NCBI GenBank assembly: GCA_016780345.1
Contig: JADHLZ010000011.1
Span: 1-45,487 of the forward strand
Reading direction: 5' to 3'
DNA: 45,487 nt
Source of the DNA: Flavobacteriaceae bacterium
Lineage (GTDB): Bacteria > Bacteroidota > Bacteroidia > Flavobacteriales > Flavobacteriaceae
Numbering within the stretch: position 1 is the first letter of the stretch; every line of letters starts with the position of its first letter. This document shows positions 44,955-45,487 of this stretch, in pieces. The notes beneath the pieces are model-generated. The model was given only the letters and a program-made list of their open reading frames with translations. It was not told the DNA's origin and made no database searches. A program made the translations under genes and the position numbers.

Positions 44955-45487
44955 ATGAATAGAAAAATATATTTTAAACCATATTATAATAATTGGTTTA
45001 ATTCAAAATACTATCATATTCTATATAATGATAGAGACAATAATGAGGCTAAAAAGTTTATTTTAAATTTATTAAAACATTTAAATTTAGAAAAAAACGC
45101 AACTATACTTGATGCGGCTTGTGGAAAAGGAAGACATTCTATTGAAATTGAAAAACTTGGATATGCAGTTACTGGAATAGATTTATCTTCTAACAGTATT
45201 AATCATGCCAAAAAATTTGAAAACTCTAACTTAAAGTTTTTTATTCATGATATTTCAATACCGTTTGGAAAAAAATTTGATGCAGTTCTAAATCTATTTA
45301 CAAGCTTTGGATATTATAATAGACAAAAAGATTTACAAATTTTATCATCTATTAAAGAAAATTTAAAGGAAGGGGGTATTGGAGTAATTGATTTTTTAAA
45401 TATAAACGTGGTTAAAAAAAATCTCATTAAAAAAGAAGTAGTTATAAAAGAAGGTATTAATTTTAATATTTACAGAAAAATTACAAA
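44955..45487 (+). CDS. Class I SAM-dependent methyltransferase (3' partial)
   Basis: The frame opens with ATG at 44955 and runs off the window after 177 codons. The N-terminus is rich in Tyr, Phe and Asn (KIYFKPYYNNWFNSKYYH), followed by SAM motif I ILDAACGKGRHSIEI near residues 51-65 and the acidic strand VTGIDLSSNS. The block FDAVLNLFTSFGYY is typical of the Methyltransf_25 group of small-molecule methyltransferases. The substrate is unknown. The gene is divergent from the RlmL-like gene, with a 38-base gap between the two starts. Confidence 0.85.
   Translation, partial: MNRKIYFKPYYNNWFNSKYYHILYNDRDNNEAKKFILNLLKHLNLEKNATILDAACGKGRHSIEIEKLGYAVTGIDLSSNSINHAKKFENSNLKFFIHDISIPFGKKFDAVLNLFTSFGYYNRQKDLQILSSIKENLKEGGIGVIDFLNINVVKKNLIKKEVVIKEGINFNIYRKIT

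Noticed and set aside
1-45487. tRNA, rRNA, riboswitch, CRISPR, insertion sequence, prophage or defence genes
   Set aside because: I looked through the gaps and both strands and saw no cloverleaf, spaced repeats, transposase, integrase or known defence family. The short gaps leave almost no room for them.

Overview
The window is a gene-dense, strongly AT-rich stretch of bacterial chromosome. It carries about 38 protein genes, no recognisable RNA gene, no mobile element and no CRISPR array. Several things point to Bacteroidota, most likely a small-genome Flavobacteriia member. The protein families are typical of that group: DUF3810, DUF3822, DUF6452 and DUF6048 proteins, an ABC-permease/M1-peptidase fusion, tandem rhomboids beside mutL, and the Bacteroidota form of YebC. 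There are no Shine-Dalgarno sequences worth the name, and boxes of the form TAnnTTTG, the Bacteroidota -7 element, stand just before several genes. The genome looks compact: no gap exceeds 190 bases, many genes overlap by 1-44 bases, and several convergent pairs overlap at their stop codons.

Layout. 1-5476 (+): an ABC-permease/M1 peptidase fusion cut by the window start, a Tat-type sugar isomerase-like protein, an unknown secreted protein, a TIGR02206 membrane protein and a methyltransferase. 5473-7219 (-): a persulfide-dioxygenase-like MBL/rhodanese fusion with a separate exported rhodanese. 7289-8014 (+): an NlpC/P60 peptidase. 8011-11797 (-): gyrA and an exported TPR protein. 11987-19346 (+): clpC, then thrA-thrB-thrC, which encode the whole route from aspartyl-phosphate onward to threonine except aspartate-semialdehyde dehydrogenase. 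19329-22607 (-): two exported peptidases, an M24 aminopeptidase P and an M1 enzyme. 22678-25292 (+): gcvT, an RmlD-like SDR and a YebC protein.

25293-27980 (-): an SF1B helicase, kdsB (Kdo activation for LPS) and a PlsC-type acyltransferase. 28053-30009 (+): a membrane-anchored protein, a DUF3822 protein and rsmD. 30063-34682 (-): a small membrane protein, mutL, two rhomboids and an EEP-family protein, mostly in tight overlaps. 34767-37924 (+): nrnA, a cyclophilin-FKBP lipoprotein and a DUF3810 protein. 37908-41135 (-): a large exported Asp-box/sortilin-like propeller. 41206-43755 (+): rlmD, DUF6452 and DUF6048. 43759-44916 (-): an RlmL-like rRNA methyltransferase. 44955 to the end (+): a methyltransferase cut by the window edge.

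Most of this is core metabolism and housekeeping: DNA topology and repair, rRNA modification, proteolysis, threonine synthesis and envelope biogenesis. I saw no defence island, prophage or biosynthetic cluster. The items most worth a second look are the uncharacterised conserved partners (DUF3810, DUF3822, DUF6452/6048, the 94-residue TM protein, the 222-residue secreted protein), the SDR without its catalytic lysine, the MutL with a degenerate nuclease region, and the promoter boxes that nearly abut start codons. The three largest gaps are 11798-11986, 14513-14669 and 3261-3414. The first two hold only possible promoter elements and the third shows nothing I can name.
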